A program made the position numbers and the translations under genes. A stretch of 64,000 nt of DNA from Variovorax boronicumulans (GTDB taxonomy: Bacteria > Pseudomonadota > Gammaproteobacteria > Burkholderiales > Burkholderiaceae_C), in the NCBI RefSeq assembly GCF_019352895.1, contig NZ_JAAAFX010000004.1, positions 1,348,991 through 1,412,990 on the forward strand, given 5' to 3'. Under the pieces are notes generated by a model. It did not search any database, was not told the origin of the DNA, and saw nothing but the letters and a program-made list of their open reading frames with translations. Positions 10,515 through 18,600 of this stretch are shown here, piece after piece (within the stretch, counting starts at the first letter, position 1; each line of letters begins with the position of its first letter).

Positions 10515-11486
10515 TCAACTCAACAACACCAGCCCGCCCGGCAACGAGCGCACGCCCAGACCCAACGAATGCTGGATCTGCGCGATGGCGCGGTCGAGCG
10601 CGGCGATCTGGAAGCGACCCGTCACCTGCCTGCCGGCCAGCTGCCGGTCGAGCAGCACCACCTGGCCCGCGCGGTAGCGGTTGATCTCGGCCACCACCTC
10701 GCCCAGCGGCGTGTCGACGAAGCGCAGGTAGCCCTCGCGCCAGGCCGAGAGCCGCGACAGCGCGCCGGCATCGACCGCGCGTGCGGGGCCCAGCACGCGC
10801 GCGTCGTAGACCAGCTGCTGGCCGTCCGCGAGCATGCGCACACCGGCCGCATGCGCGACCTCGACGCGGCCGGCCAGGCAGCTCACGCAGATGCCCTCGG
10901 GCCCGCGGCGCAGCGCGAAGCGTGCATCCGCGGCGCTCACCCGGCCCGGGCCGGCCTCGACCGTGATGCGGCTGCCCGGCCCCTGCAGGTCGACCGCGGC
11001 CTCGCCCGCGATCAGCGCGATGCCATCGGGGCGCAGCGCGATGCTGGTGCGGGTGTTGAGCTCCACGCGCACGCCCTCGCCCAGCGCCACGCTGCGGCGC
11101 TCGCCGATGCCGGTGCGGTGGTCGGCCTGCAGTTCGCCGATCGACGGCCAGAGCCCCAGCGGCGGGTGCACGATGGCCGCGGCCGCCGCCGCGGTGGCGA
11201 AGCCCAGGCCGCCGCCGATGAACCAGCGGCGCGACGGCGAGCGCACGGCCGCGCGCTGCGGCGCGCGCGCGGCCGACAGCGCACCGGCCGCGCCCAGCAG
11301 CGCCCAGCCGCGCCGCGCCTCGCTCAGCGCGGCCTGGTGCGCGGGGTCGGCGCGGCACCAACGGCGCAGCGCCTCGCCATCGGCCGGCGTCATCTCGCCG
11401 GCCGCGATGCGGTCTATCCACGCGCGGGCCCGGCGCGCGGTGGCGTCGCGCGGTGGCGTGGGGGGAAAGGAGTGAGACAGGGTCAT
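10515..11486 (-). CDS. FecR-type anti-sigma factor/sensor (cassette A, fecR1)
   Basis: 323-residue inner-membrane anti-sigma regulator expected to hold the ECF factor encoded just upstream and to receive a periplasmic signal. The N-terminus (about 15-60) is a DUF4880-like cytoplasmic region with the W-C/A-H pattern of FecR proteins. SPSRRWFIGGG (84-93) is a twin-arginine motif directly before the hydrophobic segment (about 89-107), as expected for Tat-dependent FecR export. The periplasmic FecR core starts at PPLGLWPSIGELQADHRTGIGE and contains LNTRTSIAL. The C-terminal 70 residues (VDTPLGEVVAEINRYR onward) resemble the STN-like end of FecR. It starts 57 bp after the sigma gene; that gap holds the candidate promoter at 11507-11535. 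FHA1 follows. Family certain, partner inferred from position. Confidence 0.92.
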   Translation of the reverse strand: MTLSHSFPPTPPRDATARRARAWIDRIAAGEMTPADGEALRRWCRADPAHQAALSEARRGWALLGAAGALSAARAPQRAAVRSPSRRWFIGGGLGFATAAAAAAIVHPPLGLWPSIGELQADHRTGIGERRSVALGEGVRVELNTRTSIALRPDGIALIAGEAAVDLQGPGSRITVEAGPGRVSAADARFALRRGPEGICVSCLAGRVEVAHAAGVRMLADGQQLVYDARVLGPARAVDAGALSRLSAWREGYLRFVDTPLGEVVAEINRYRAGQVVLLDRQLAGRQVTGRFQIAALDRAIAQIQHSLGLGVRSLPGGLVLLS

Positions 11487-11506
11487 GGTCGGAAGGCCGT
11501 CCTCAC

Positions 11507-11535
11507 AAGACGGTTGGCGGGCACCGGATCGGCAA
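11507..11535 (-). promoter_or_regulatory. Candidate ECF-sigma promoter of fecR1
   Basis: Minus strand TTGCCGATCCGG (11535-11524), 12 nt, then GTCTT (11511-11507). This repeats the element before FHA1 exactly in the 12-mer and in spacing. It lies between the sigma1 stop and the fecR1 ATG (21 nt downstream), so the anti-sigma gene would be autoregulated by its own sigma factor. Confidence 0.55.
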
Positions 11536-11543
11536 ACAACAAC

Positions 11544-12062
11544 TCAGACGTCCTTGTTCGGCCGGCGGGCCATGCAGTACTCGTGGGCGCGCTTGAGCTC
11601 GAGCCCGATCAGCCGCGCCGACACGCCGAAGCGCGCCGCCGCGGCCTGGTTCGAGAGCTCGTCCACGCGCACCGCGAGGAAGATCGCGCGGCGCCGCGGC
11701 GGCATGCTGTCGATCACGCGCGACAGCGCCTCGATCTCGTCGCGCGCGGCCGCGAGTTCGGCCGGGCCGGGCGCGGGGTCGACGATCTCGTCCATCAGCG
11801 CATCGATCTCGTCGGCGCCCATGTAGCGCTTGTCGCGCTCCATGCGGTCGAGCGCCACGTTGGTCGCCATGCGCATCAGGTAGGCGGCCGGGTTGGCGAT
11901 CGGGCCCAGCGCCTCCTTGCGCTCGTCGAGCCGCACCCAGGTGTCGTGCAGCGCATCGCTGGCCAGGTCGACCGAGCCCAGGCGGAAGCTCAGGCGGCGC
12001 TTGAGCTCGTCGTAGCGCTGGGTCAACAGCTCGCGCAGGGCGGACAGGCTCGCTTGGCTCAT
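11544..12062 (-). CDS. ECF sigma-70 family RNA polymerase sigma factor (cassette A)
   Basis: 172-residue FecI-like extracytoplasmic-function sigma factor; it redirects RNA polymerase to a small set of promoters when released by its FecR. Region 2 covers about 15-85 (DLASDALHDTWVRL, then NPAAYLMRMATNVALDR). Region 4 covers about 110-165 (MPPRRRAIFLAVRVDELSNQ, then a helix-turn-helix around AAARFGVSARLIGLELKRA). It starts 9 bp after the STN gene stop and is 57 bp from fecR1, consistent with one operon. No strong Shine-Dalgarno is visible before ATG 12062, so coupling to the preceding gene is likely. Likely targets in the window are the two matching elements at 11507-11535 and 10442-10470. Confidence 0.93.
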   Translation of the reverse strand: MSQASLSALRELLTQRYDELKRRLSFRLGSVDLASDALHDTWVRLDERKEALGPIANPAAYLMRMATNVALDRMERDKRYMGADEIDALMDEIVDPAPGPAELAAARDEIEALSRVIDSMPPRRRAIFLAVRVDELSNQAAAARFGVSARLIGLELKRAHEYCMARRPNKDV

Positions 12063-12071
12063 GGAACGGGC

Positions 12072-12752
12072 TCAGGGTTGCGCGCAGACCGGCGGCGCGT
12101 CCGCGGGCTGTGCGCGCAGCAGCACGACAAAGGGCTGGCGCGGGTCGGCAGGCGCCTGCGCCAGCTCGGCCCGCGCGACGGCCGCGACGATGGCCGCATC
12201 GCGCCGCGCATCGCCGGTGGTGTCGAGCAGCCGCGCCTGCGCCACGCGCCCGGTGCCGTCGATGCGCACGCGCAGCGCGAGCCGGTAGCGGCCCAGCGCC
12301 AAGTCGTCGCGCGCGCACAGCGCCTGCAGCAGCGCGGCCTGCACGCGCGCGTTGTCCGAGGCCGCGCGGCCCGCGTTCGCCTTGGTCGCCGGGGACGCGG
12401 GTGGAGCGGCTTGCGCGGCCGGCATCAGCACGAAGGCATCGGGCGCCACCGCGCGCGCCTGCAGGCCGCTGCCTTCGAGCAACCGGTGCAGCGCCTCGGC
12501 CGGCGCGAGGCGGCCGCGCAGCGCAGTACTGCGCCGGCCCTCGACCAGCGCCGAGGCGAAGAAGACCGAGAGGTGGGTGAGCGCGTCGTAGCGTGCGAGC
12601 GCTTCGGCCAGCGGCAGCGCGGGCAGATCGAAGGCGGCCTCGGCCACCGGCTCGCCGGCCGTGGCCGCGCCGGCTGGCGGCGCGCCCGCGCCCAGGACCG
12701 CCATGCAGCCCGCCAGCAACCAGTTGCGGGCGCACAGCGCCATGCTTGCCAT
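12072..12752 (-). CDS. Periplasmic STN-domain protein with TonB-C-like C-terminus (cassette A)
   Basis: 226-residue exported protein, first gene of cassette A. A signal peptide (about 1-30) is followed by an STN domain (about 40-110; FDLPALPLAEALARYDALT, then LEGSGLQARAVAPDAFVL), the domain that in TonB-dependent transducers touches FecR. After an Ala/Pro linker, residues 135-226 (YRLALRVRIDGTGRVAQARLL, DARRDAAIVAAV) resemble the C-terminal domain of TonB. A protein with both domains but no receptor barrel is unusual; I infer a soluble signal relay to FecR. I chose ATG 12752; ATG 12743 is also possible. Neither has a clear Shine-Dalgarno. The frame runs open much further upstream, but that part overlaps the htrA-like gene and has non-coding composition. 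Confidence 0.82.
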   Translation of the reverse strand: MASMALCARNWLLAGCMAVLGAGAPPAGAATAGEPVAEAAFDLPALPLAEALARYDALTHLSVFFASALVEGRRSTALRGRLAPAEALHRLLEGSGLQARAVAPDAFVLMPAAQAAPPASPATKANAGRAASDNARVQAALLQALCARDDLALGRYRLALRVRIDGTGRVAQARLLDTTGDARRDAAIVAAVARAELAQAPADPRQPFVVLLRAQPADAPPVCAQP

Positions 12753-12831
12753 CGGGAGTCGCGCGTCCTGTCGTCCATGCCGATCGATGAATCGCACCGA
12801 CGCAGAATCGCCCGGCACGCGTGCGCCGCGG

Positions 12832-12864
12832 ATCGTAGGCAGGCGGCATGACCTTTCGGTGACA
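12832..12864 (-). promoter_or_regulatory. Pho-box-like promoter of cassette A (STN1)
   Basis: Minus strand TGTCAC (12864-12859), 5 nt, GGTCAT (12853-12848), exactly 10 nt, then TACGAT (12837-12832) as a -10. Repeat period and -10 distance equal those before STN3 and match the known Pho-box promoter layout (TGTCA repeats 11 nt apart, -10 ten nt further). The STN1 ATG is 79 nt downstream. PhoB as regulator is inferred. Confidence 0.5.
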
Positions 12865-12898
12865 ACGCGGCGGCCGACCGCCTCTCGGCACCGCCGCC

Positions 12899-14263
12899 TC
12901 AGCACTTGGCTTGACCCGCGCGCGCGCAGATCGGCACGAAGAGCCGGGTCGCGCCGCGCTGCACCAGCAGGGCCGCGGCGCCGTCCGCCAGCTCGAGTTC
13001 GTTGGCCAGCGTCTCGGCGCTGTCGATGGGCTGGCCGTTGAAGGCCAGGATCAGGTCGCCGGCCTGCACGCCGGCGCGCGAGGCGGCCGCGTTCACGCGC
13101 TGCACCAGCAGCCCGCCCTCGACGCGCAGCAACTGCTGCTCGTGTGGCGCCAGCGGCCGCACCGCGAAGCCCAGGCGGGCCGGGGCCGAGGGTGCCGAGG
13201 ACGCAGCCGGCGCGGCCCGGGGCGCGTCGTAGCCCTCGACCTGCACCTCGATCACGCGCTCGGCACGCTCGCGCCAGACCACCAGCCGCAGCGTGCGGCC
13301 GGGCGGCTGTTCGGCGATCAGGCCCAGCGCATCGGCGGCCTGCACCACCTCGCGGCCCTGCACCTGGCGGATCACGTCGCCGGGCCGCAGCCCGCCGCGC
13401 TCGGCCGCGCCGCGCGGCGCCACGTCGTTGACCAGCGCACCGGCCGGCCGCGGCAGGCCGAAGGTGTCGGCCAGTGCCTGCCCGACCTCCTGCACCGACA
13501 CGCCGATGCGCCCGCGCGTGACGCGGCCGGTGGCCAGCAGCTGGTCCTTGATGCGCATCGCGGTGTCGATCGGGATCGCGAAGGACAGGCCCTGGTAGCC
13601 GCCGCTGCGGCTGTAGATGCGCGAGTTGATGCCGATCACCTCGCCCTGCAGGTTGAACAGCGGGCCGCCCGAGTTGCCGGGGTTGATCGGCACGTCGGTC
13701 TGCAGGAACTGCATCGCGTCGGCGCCGGGCAGCAGCCGGCCCTTGGCGCTCACGATGCCCGCGGTGACCGAGTTGCCGAAGCCGTAGGGCGAGCCGATCG
13801 CGACCACGCCGTCGCCGGGCTCGGCGCGCGCCGGGTCGCCGATGCGCACCGTGGGCAGGCCCTGGGCCTCGATGCGCAGCAGCGCGATGTCGGAGGCCGC
13901 GTCGAGCCCCACCACCTGCGCCTTGAACTCGCGCCGGTCGGGCAGGGTCACGCGGATCTGCGTGCCGCGCGCGACCACGTGGGCGTTGGTGAGGATCAGC
14001 CCGTCGGCCTCGAGGATGAAGCCGGTGCCGAAGCTGCGCGTGTCGGCCGCGGGCTCTGCACCCTGCAACCCGCGGTCGCTGTAGCGCCGCGGCGGCGTGG
14101 CGTCGCGCTCGACGCCGATATGCACCACGGCCGGCCCCTGGGCCTTGACCAGCGCCGACAGGCCCGCGACCGGCCAGGGCGCGGCGGCCGGCGCGAGCGT
14201 GCACGCGACGCCCAGGCACGCCGCGACCAGCCCCCGGCGCCACCCTTGCATGCGCGCGGCCAT
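12899..14263 (-). CDS. HtrA/DegP-like periplasmic serine protease with two PDZ domains
   Basis: 454-residue trypsin-fold protease of the DegP/DegQ type, likely processing or quality-controlling exported proteins. A signal peptide covers about 1-28. The catalytic triad is visible: His95 in LTNAHVV, Asp125 in ASDIALLRI, Ser198 in NPGNSGGPL. PDZ1 (about 250-340, GRIGVSVQEV onward) and PDZ2 (about 360-450, ending in AGDLILAFNGQPIDSA) follow, the full DegP order. ATG 14263 was chosen; ATG 14251 (MQGWRR) is an alternative, and the frame further upstream overlaps the neighbouring gene. It starts 5 bp after the TonB-C-like gene, so the three genes 15515-12899 form one unit. Its place between two FHA cassettes suggests the giant exoproteins as clients, which is inference. 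Confidence 0.9.
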   Translation of the reverse strand: MAARMQGWRRGLVAACLGVACTLAPAAAPWPVAGLSALVKAQGPAVVHIGVERDATPPRRYSDRGLQGAEPAADTRSFGTGFILEADGLILTNAHVVARGTQIRVTLPDRREFKAQVVGLDAASDIALLRIEAQGLPTVRIGDPARAEPGDGVVAIGSPYGFGNSVTAGIVSAKGRLLPGADAMQFLQTDVPINPGNSGGPLFNLQGEVIGINSRIYSRSGGYQGLSFAIPIDTAMRIKDQLLATGRVTRGRIGVSVQEVGQALADTFGLPRPAGALVNDVAPRGAAERGGLRPGDVIRQVQGREVVQAADALGLIAEQPPGRTLRLVVWRERAERVIEVQVEGYDAPRAAPAASSAPSAPARLGFAVRPLAPHEQQLLRVEGGLLVQRVNAAASRAGVQAGDLILAFNGQPIDSAETLANELELADGAAALLVQRGATRLFVPICARAGQAKC

Positions 14264-14268
14264 GGCGC

Positions 14269-14739
14269 TCAGGTGGCGGCCGTGAAGCTCAGCGTGAGCT
14301 GCAGCACCATGGGCTGGCGCATGTCGCGCGGCGGCGGCTCGCTCAGCGGCTGCGCGGTGAGCAGCGCACGCAGGTCGGCGTCGGCCTGCGCGTCGCCCAG
14401 CGAGTCGAAGGCCACGCGCTCGACCCGGCCGTCGGCCGCGACCCAGACCCGCACCACCAGCGGCGGCGGTGGCGGCGCGCCTTCGCGCAGCAGCCGCGCC
14501 TGCATCCAGGCATGCAGCCGCTGGACGACGGCGTCGGCCGGATCGCTGAGCGTGGACTGCAGCTGGTTGCCGGCCAGGTTGGCGTAGCTGATCCAGTGCT
14601 GCGGCACGGGCGTCTGGGCCCGCACCGGCGCGCCCGTGGCGGCCAGGCCGAGGCCGACCAGCCCGCAGGCGCGCAGCAGGCGGCCCCAGCCGCGGCGCAG
14701 GGTCGAGAAAGAGGAGGTAGAGGCGGAGGAAGAGGTCAT
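14269..14739 (-). CDS. Small exported TonB-C-like protein
   Basis: 156-residue protein with a Ser-rich start, a signal peptide (cleavage probably in APVRAQ near residue 42) and no proline-rich TonB spacer. Residues about 50-150 (LVVRVWVAADGRVERVAFDSLGDAQADADLRALL) share the pattern of the TonB C-terminal domain and of the C-terminal halves of the three STN proteins here. ATG 14739 overlaps the stop of the upstream protease gene by 4 bp (ATGA), so the two are translationally coupled. It lacks an evident transmembrane anchor, so it is unlikely to be an ordinary TonB; a periplasmic partner of the STN proteins or of the proteases is possible. Family call is moderate, function unknown. Confidence 0.7.
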   Translation of the reverse strand: MTSSSASTSSFSTLRRGWGRLLRACGLVGLGLAATGAPVRAQTPVPQHWISYANLAGNQLQSTLSDPADAVVQRLHAWMQARLLREGAPPPPPLVVRVWVAADGRVERVAFDSLGDAQADADLRALLTAQPLSEPPPRDMRQPMVLQLTLSFTAAT

Positions 14740-15515
14740 GGGGCAGTCGTGGAATCGATCGGTCGGGGTCCGCCGCACAGCACGCCGACGGAGAGCGTCG
14801 ATGCACGTGCGGCCGGCGATTGGTAGGCGCTCAGCTGCGCGCTGGTGCTCTGCGAGAAGGCGATGCCGTGCGCCGCCAGGAAGGGCTTGATGGCCGCCGC
14901 CGACACCGCACGCACCTGCGTGGCGCCGGTGAGCGGCGCGGTCGAGGAGGTGCGGCTCAGCACCTGGCCCGACGCATGCGGTGCCGCGGCCACGCGCTCG
15001 ACCACCACGCCCAGCAGCAGGCCGTCGGCGCCCAGCACCGCCGTGCCGCTGGCGCCGGGCCGCGCGCCCGACAGCAGCTGCAGGCCCTCGGCGCCGGGCA
15101 CGGTCATCGCGTTGCTGCGCAGCAGCGCGCGGTCGGGCAGCCGCTGCAGCGTCTCGTAGGCTTCGGCGAACACGCCGATGCTGGTCGCGGGCAGCGCATC
15201 GGCCTGCGCCAGCGTGGCGCTCAGGTAGGGCTTGAGCGTGCTCTGCAGCACGGCCAGGTCGAGCCCGGCATCGAGCGCGCGCACGCGGGCCTCGGCCACC
15301 TGCGCGCCCTTCATCACGAACAGCGACTTGCAGTTGGCCACCGCATGCGCGGCCGTGAGCACCTCGCCCTCTTCGTTGAGGAACACGCCGCTGGCATTGG
15401 CCTCGGGCGCGGCCGCCCCGACCGCCGCGGGCATGGCGCAGGCGAGCAGCACCCCTGCCGCCCAGAGGCTGGCGCGCGGCATGGCGCGCGTGGATCGCGG
15501 CAGGAAGGAAGGCAT
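14736..15515 (-). CDS. Exported trypsin-like serine protease, divergent active site
   Basis: 259-residue exported protease-like protein. The signal peptide covers about 1-35. The trypsin fold is recognised from His57 (VLTAAHAVANC), Asp86 (AGLDLAVL) and Ser156 in GARPGASGTAV, where the usual GDSGGP is GASGTA. Triad residues are present, but the loop around the serine is unusual, so specificity may be altered. No PDZ domain. ATG 15515 (MPSFLPRS) gives a normal signal peptide; the frame is open to a GTG at 15647, but that extension overlaps the FHA2 terminator hairpin and looks non-coding. First gene of the three-gene protease unit ending at 12899. Exoprotein processing is inferred from position. 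Confidence 0.78.
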   Translation of the reverse strand: MPSFLPRSTRAMPRASLWAAGVLLACAMPAAVGAAAPEANASGVFLNEEGEVLTAAHAVANCKSLFVMKGAQVAEARVRALDAGLDLAVLQSTLKPYLSATLAQADALPATSIGVFAEAYETLQRLPDRALLRSNAMTVPGAEGLQLLSGARPGASGTAVLGADGLLLGVVVERVAAAPHASGQVLSRTSSTAPLTGATQVRAVSAAAIKPFLAAHGIAFSQSTSAQLSAYQSPAARASTLSVGVLCGGPRPIDSTTAP

Positions 15516-15611
15516 GGTGGCGGTCGGTCGTCGGGTGGGTGGGGCGCGCACCGCCTCCTGGCGATGCGCGGCCCTGATCCAAGACGGAACAGCGCGCGCG
15601 CCACTGTCGTT

Positions 15612-15628
15612 TGTCACAAAAACTTCAT
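15612..15628 (+). promoter_or_regulatory. Pho-box-like direct repeat between FHA2 and the protease unit
   Basis: Plus strand TGTCAC-AAAAA-CTTCAT, 11-nt period, nearly identical to the sites at 10480-10496 (minus) and 44737-44753 (plus). It lies in the 163-bp gap upstream of the protease unit but points away from it, so its target is unclear. Confidence 0.3.
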
Positions 15629-15635
15629 GAAGAAA

Positions 15636-15665
15636 GAACGGCGCCACCGATCGATGGCGCCGTTC
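15636..15665 (-). terminator. Hairpin terminator of FHA2
   Basis: Perfect 11-bp inverted repeat (GAACGGCGCCA / TGGCGCCGTTC on the plus strand) with an 8-nt loop, 13 bp downstream of the FHA2 stop. On the minus strand it is followed by TTTCTT, a short imperfect T-tract, so it is most likely an intrinsic terminator. Confidence 0.7.
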
Positions 15666-15678
15666 CTGGCGCCGTCGC

Positions 15679-18600
15679 TCAGCGCGGCAGCCGGCGCTGC
15701 TCCGCTTCGGTCAGCCGTGCGCGCTGCGCCGGGTCGAGCGCGCCCTGGCCCAGCAGCTGGAAGGCGCTGTCCGGGTCGTAGCGCACCGCGCGCTGCAGGC
15801 CGCCGGGGCCCGGGCGCGCACCGGTGTCGGCCGGCTCGGCCGGCAGCGCTTCGGTGCCGAAGCCCAGCACCCGCACCGTGAACACCGAAGGCAGCGCCTG
15901 GCGCGAGGCCATGCGCTCGCGCTGCAGCACCTCCTGCGCCGCGCCCGCGGCCTGCGAGGCGGCAGCGCTCGCATTGCTCAGCGCGCCCACGTTCACCGCC
16001 GCAACCGTCGGGATGCCCACCGACTGCCCCTTGACCTGGATGTTGGCCGCGTTCACCACCTGCAGCGCCGCCAGGTTGACGTTGCCCGACACGCGGATGC
16101 CCGCCTCGCCCGCGTCGATGGTGCCCAGCGGCGCGATCAGGTCGATGTCGCCCGCCGGCACTTCCGCGATCGGCGCCAGCGTCGCGATGCCCGCACCCGT
16201 GCTCGGCACATCGGAAGACAACGTGACGTTGCCCCAGCTGTCGTAGACCCGCTTGGGCGGCGTGTAGACCACCGTGGTCTTCGAGCCCCGGCCCGCGTTG
16301 ATGTCGCCCTCGGCCGACCAACCCAGGATGCCGCCACCGAAGGTGGTCATGATCCGGCTCTGGCCCAGCAGGATGCTGCCCAGCGAGTAGATCGCGATGT
16401 CGCCCGCACCCTGCGTCAGCACGCCCGAGCTGGCCGGCGGCGCCTCGCCCTCGATGCCGAAGACCTGGCGTCCCCCCGGCGTGAGCAGCTGGATGTCGCC
16501 GCCGAACAGCGTGCGCACGTAGCCGCTGCGCACGATGGTCGTGCTGACGCCGTCGGCGATCGTGGTGCGCGTGCCCCGGAACATCGTGATGTCGCCGCGG
16601 TCGCCGGCCTCCGTGGCGGGGAACAGCGTGGCGATGGCGTTGCGTCCGCGCAGGTAGCTGCCGAAGCGCGTGCTGTCCGCATCGTTGTACTCGCGCCCGC
16701 CCGCCTGCAGTTCGGCGAAGTAGGCCTGGCGCGCGAAGATGCGCTGCTGCGCGGCCGGCAGCGCGTCGAAGAAGACGCGCGCCTCGGCCGCCGTGCCCTG
16801 GAAGCCGTAGCCGTTGTCCTTGTCGGCCAGCCATGCGAGCAGCTCGGCCTCGTAGGTCTTGACCACCTTGCCCGGCTGATCCGCCAGCGGCGTGCCGCGC
16901 TGCGCGCGGTTGGCCGCGTCGAGGTAGCGCGACAGGAAGCCGCTGTAGTCGGGGCCCTGGGCACCCACGCCGGCCAGCATCGCGATGCGCGCGCCGGGCC
17001 GGCTGTCGCCCGGCACCACCGGCCCCAGGCTGGCCACGCCCGCGCGGTCTTCCATCTGGATGTGGCGCCCGGCGCTGATCTCCAGCGTGCCGGGGCCGGC
17101 GACGCTGAAGTTGCCGTAGAGGATGTCGCGGCCCGCCGACACCACCGACACGTCGGTCGGATCGTCGTGCGCGAACAGGTTGCCCGAGGTCGTGTAGATG
17201 GCGCCGTAGCCATAGCCCGTGCTGATGCCCTGGCCGATGGGCGTGCCGCTGCCGACGATGTCGCGCCCAGCCATCATCCACACCGGCTGCCCGGCCTCGT
17301 ACCAGGTCTGGCCGGCGCGCGTCAGGTCGTTGGGCGCAAAGACGTTGATCCGCCCCGTGGCCACGCCCACCAGGTCGCCGCTCGCCGCATAGAAGCGCAC
17401 GGGTTCGCTGCCGTGTTCGCTGCCTGCCGAGACGGTGTTGGCCCCGAGCGCGAACAGCGGCCGGCCGATCTCGACGACGTTGGCGGCACGCGCGAGGTTG
17501 CTCACCGCCGTGCCGTCCGCCAGCGTGCCCTGGAAGGCCGGATGGAAGGGCGTGGCCATGGCGCTCTCGGCCGCGCCCGAGGGACTGACGGTGAAGCCGC
17601 CGCCGTAGATCGACTCGCTGGCGAGGAACTCCAGCAGGCTGTTGGACGAAGGCGCGAGCACCAGCGCGCCGCCCGCTGTCGTCGTGTTGGCCGTGGCCAT
17701 GCTGCCGTAGTAGAGGCTGCCGCTGGCCGCGACCGCGCTCAGGATCGACGGGTAGACGTTGCCCATGTCGGTCGCGGGCACGCCGGCGTTGGCCAGCTGC
17801 GGCGTCAGGTCGCCACCGGCCGAGAACAGGCGGATGGCGGTGTGGGGCGTCCACAGCGTGAACCAGCCCTCGCCGCTGCCCGCGCCCGCGGCGCTGCTGA
17901 AGGGCGTGGGGTTCTGCAGCACGGCCCGGCCAGCGTCGTTGGCGCCCATCACGACCAGGTCGCCGCGGGTGTTGAGCTGGTAGGCCGCATCGCCCGGCAC
18001 CAGCACGATGCCGCCCTGCGCCACCGCACGCCCGGCCGAGAAGGGATCGAGGGCGCGGCTGTCGCGCTCGGACAGCAGGGAGACGTATTGCGAATAGCGC
18101 AGCGACTGGGTGCCGATGGCGCCGGTCTGCAGTTGCACGTCGCCGCGCAGGTTGACGATGGTGCCGTTGAGCAGGCCGTTGGCCTGTATGTCGTTGATCG
18201 ATTCGAGTGCGAAGGGGTTGAGCGCGCCGCCCACGCGCAGGTTCAGGTCGCCGCCGCCCGTGAGCGCCAAGCTGCCATCGGCCAGCACGCGGCCGGTGCT
18301 GCCCACGGCCAGCACCAGGCCGTCGCTGCGCCGGTTGTTGCCTTCGTTGCGGATCTCCGTGCCGCGCTTGGCCACGATGCCCGCGTCGCCGCCCACGTCC
18401 ACGCGCAGGTCGCCGCCGCCCAGCGTGCCGAAGCCGGTGAAGCCGACCAGCGCGTCGGCGGCGCCGCGCGTCGCGTAGCTGCCGAAGTTGATCCACCAGG
18501 CCGTGGCCTGGTCGCTGCCCGCGCCGAGGGTCTGGCCACTGCCCTGGCGCCACAGCCAGTTGGCGGTGTCGGGGCTGGTCACGCCGCCGTCAAGCACGTT

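Noticed and set aside
12753..14243. Long open frame that would extend the STN1 protein to 723 residues
   Set aside because: The upstream part lies over the htrA-like gene on the same strand in another frame, is Arg/Gly/Ala-rich without domains, and would bury the signal peptide.
15516..15647. Longer trypsin-like protease starting at GTG 15647
   Set aside because: It would begin inside the FHA2 terminator hairpin and place 44 charged residues before the signal peptide.
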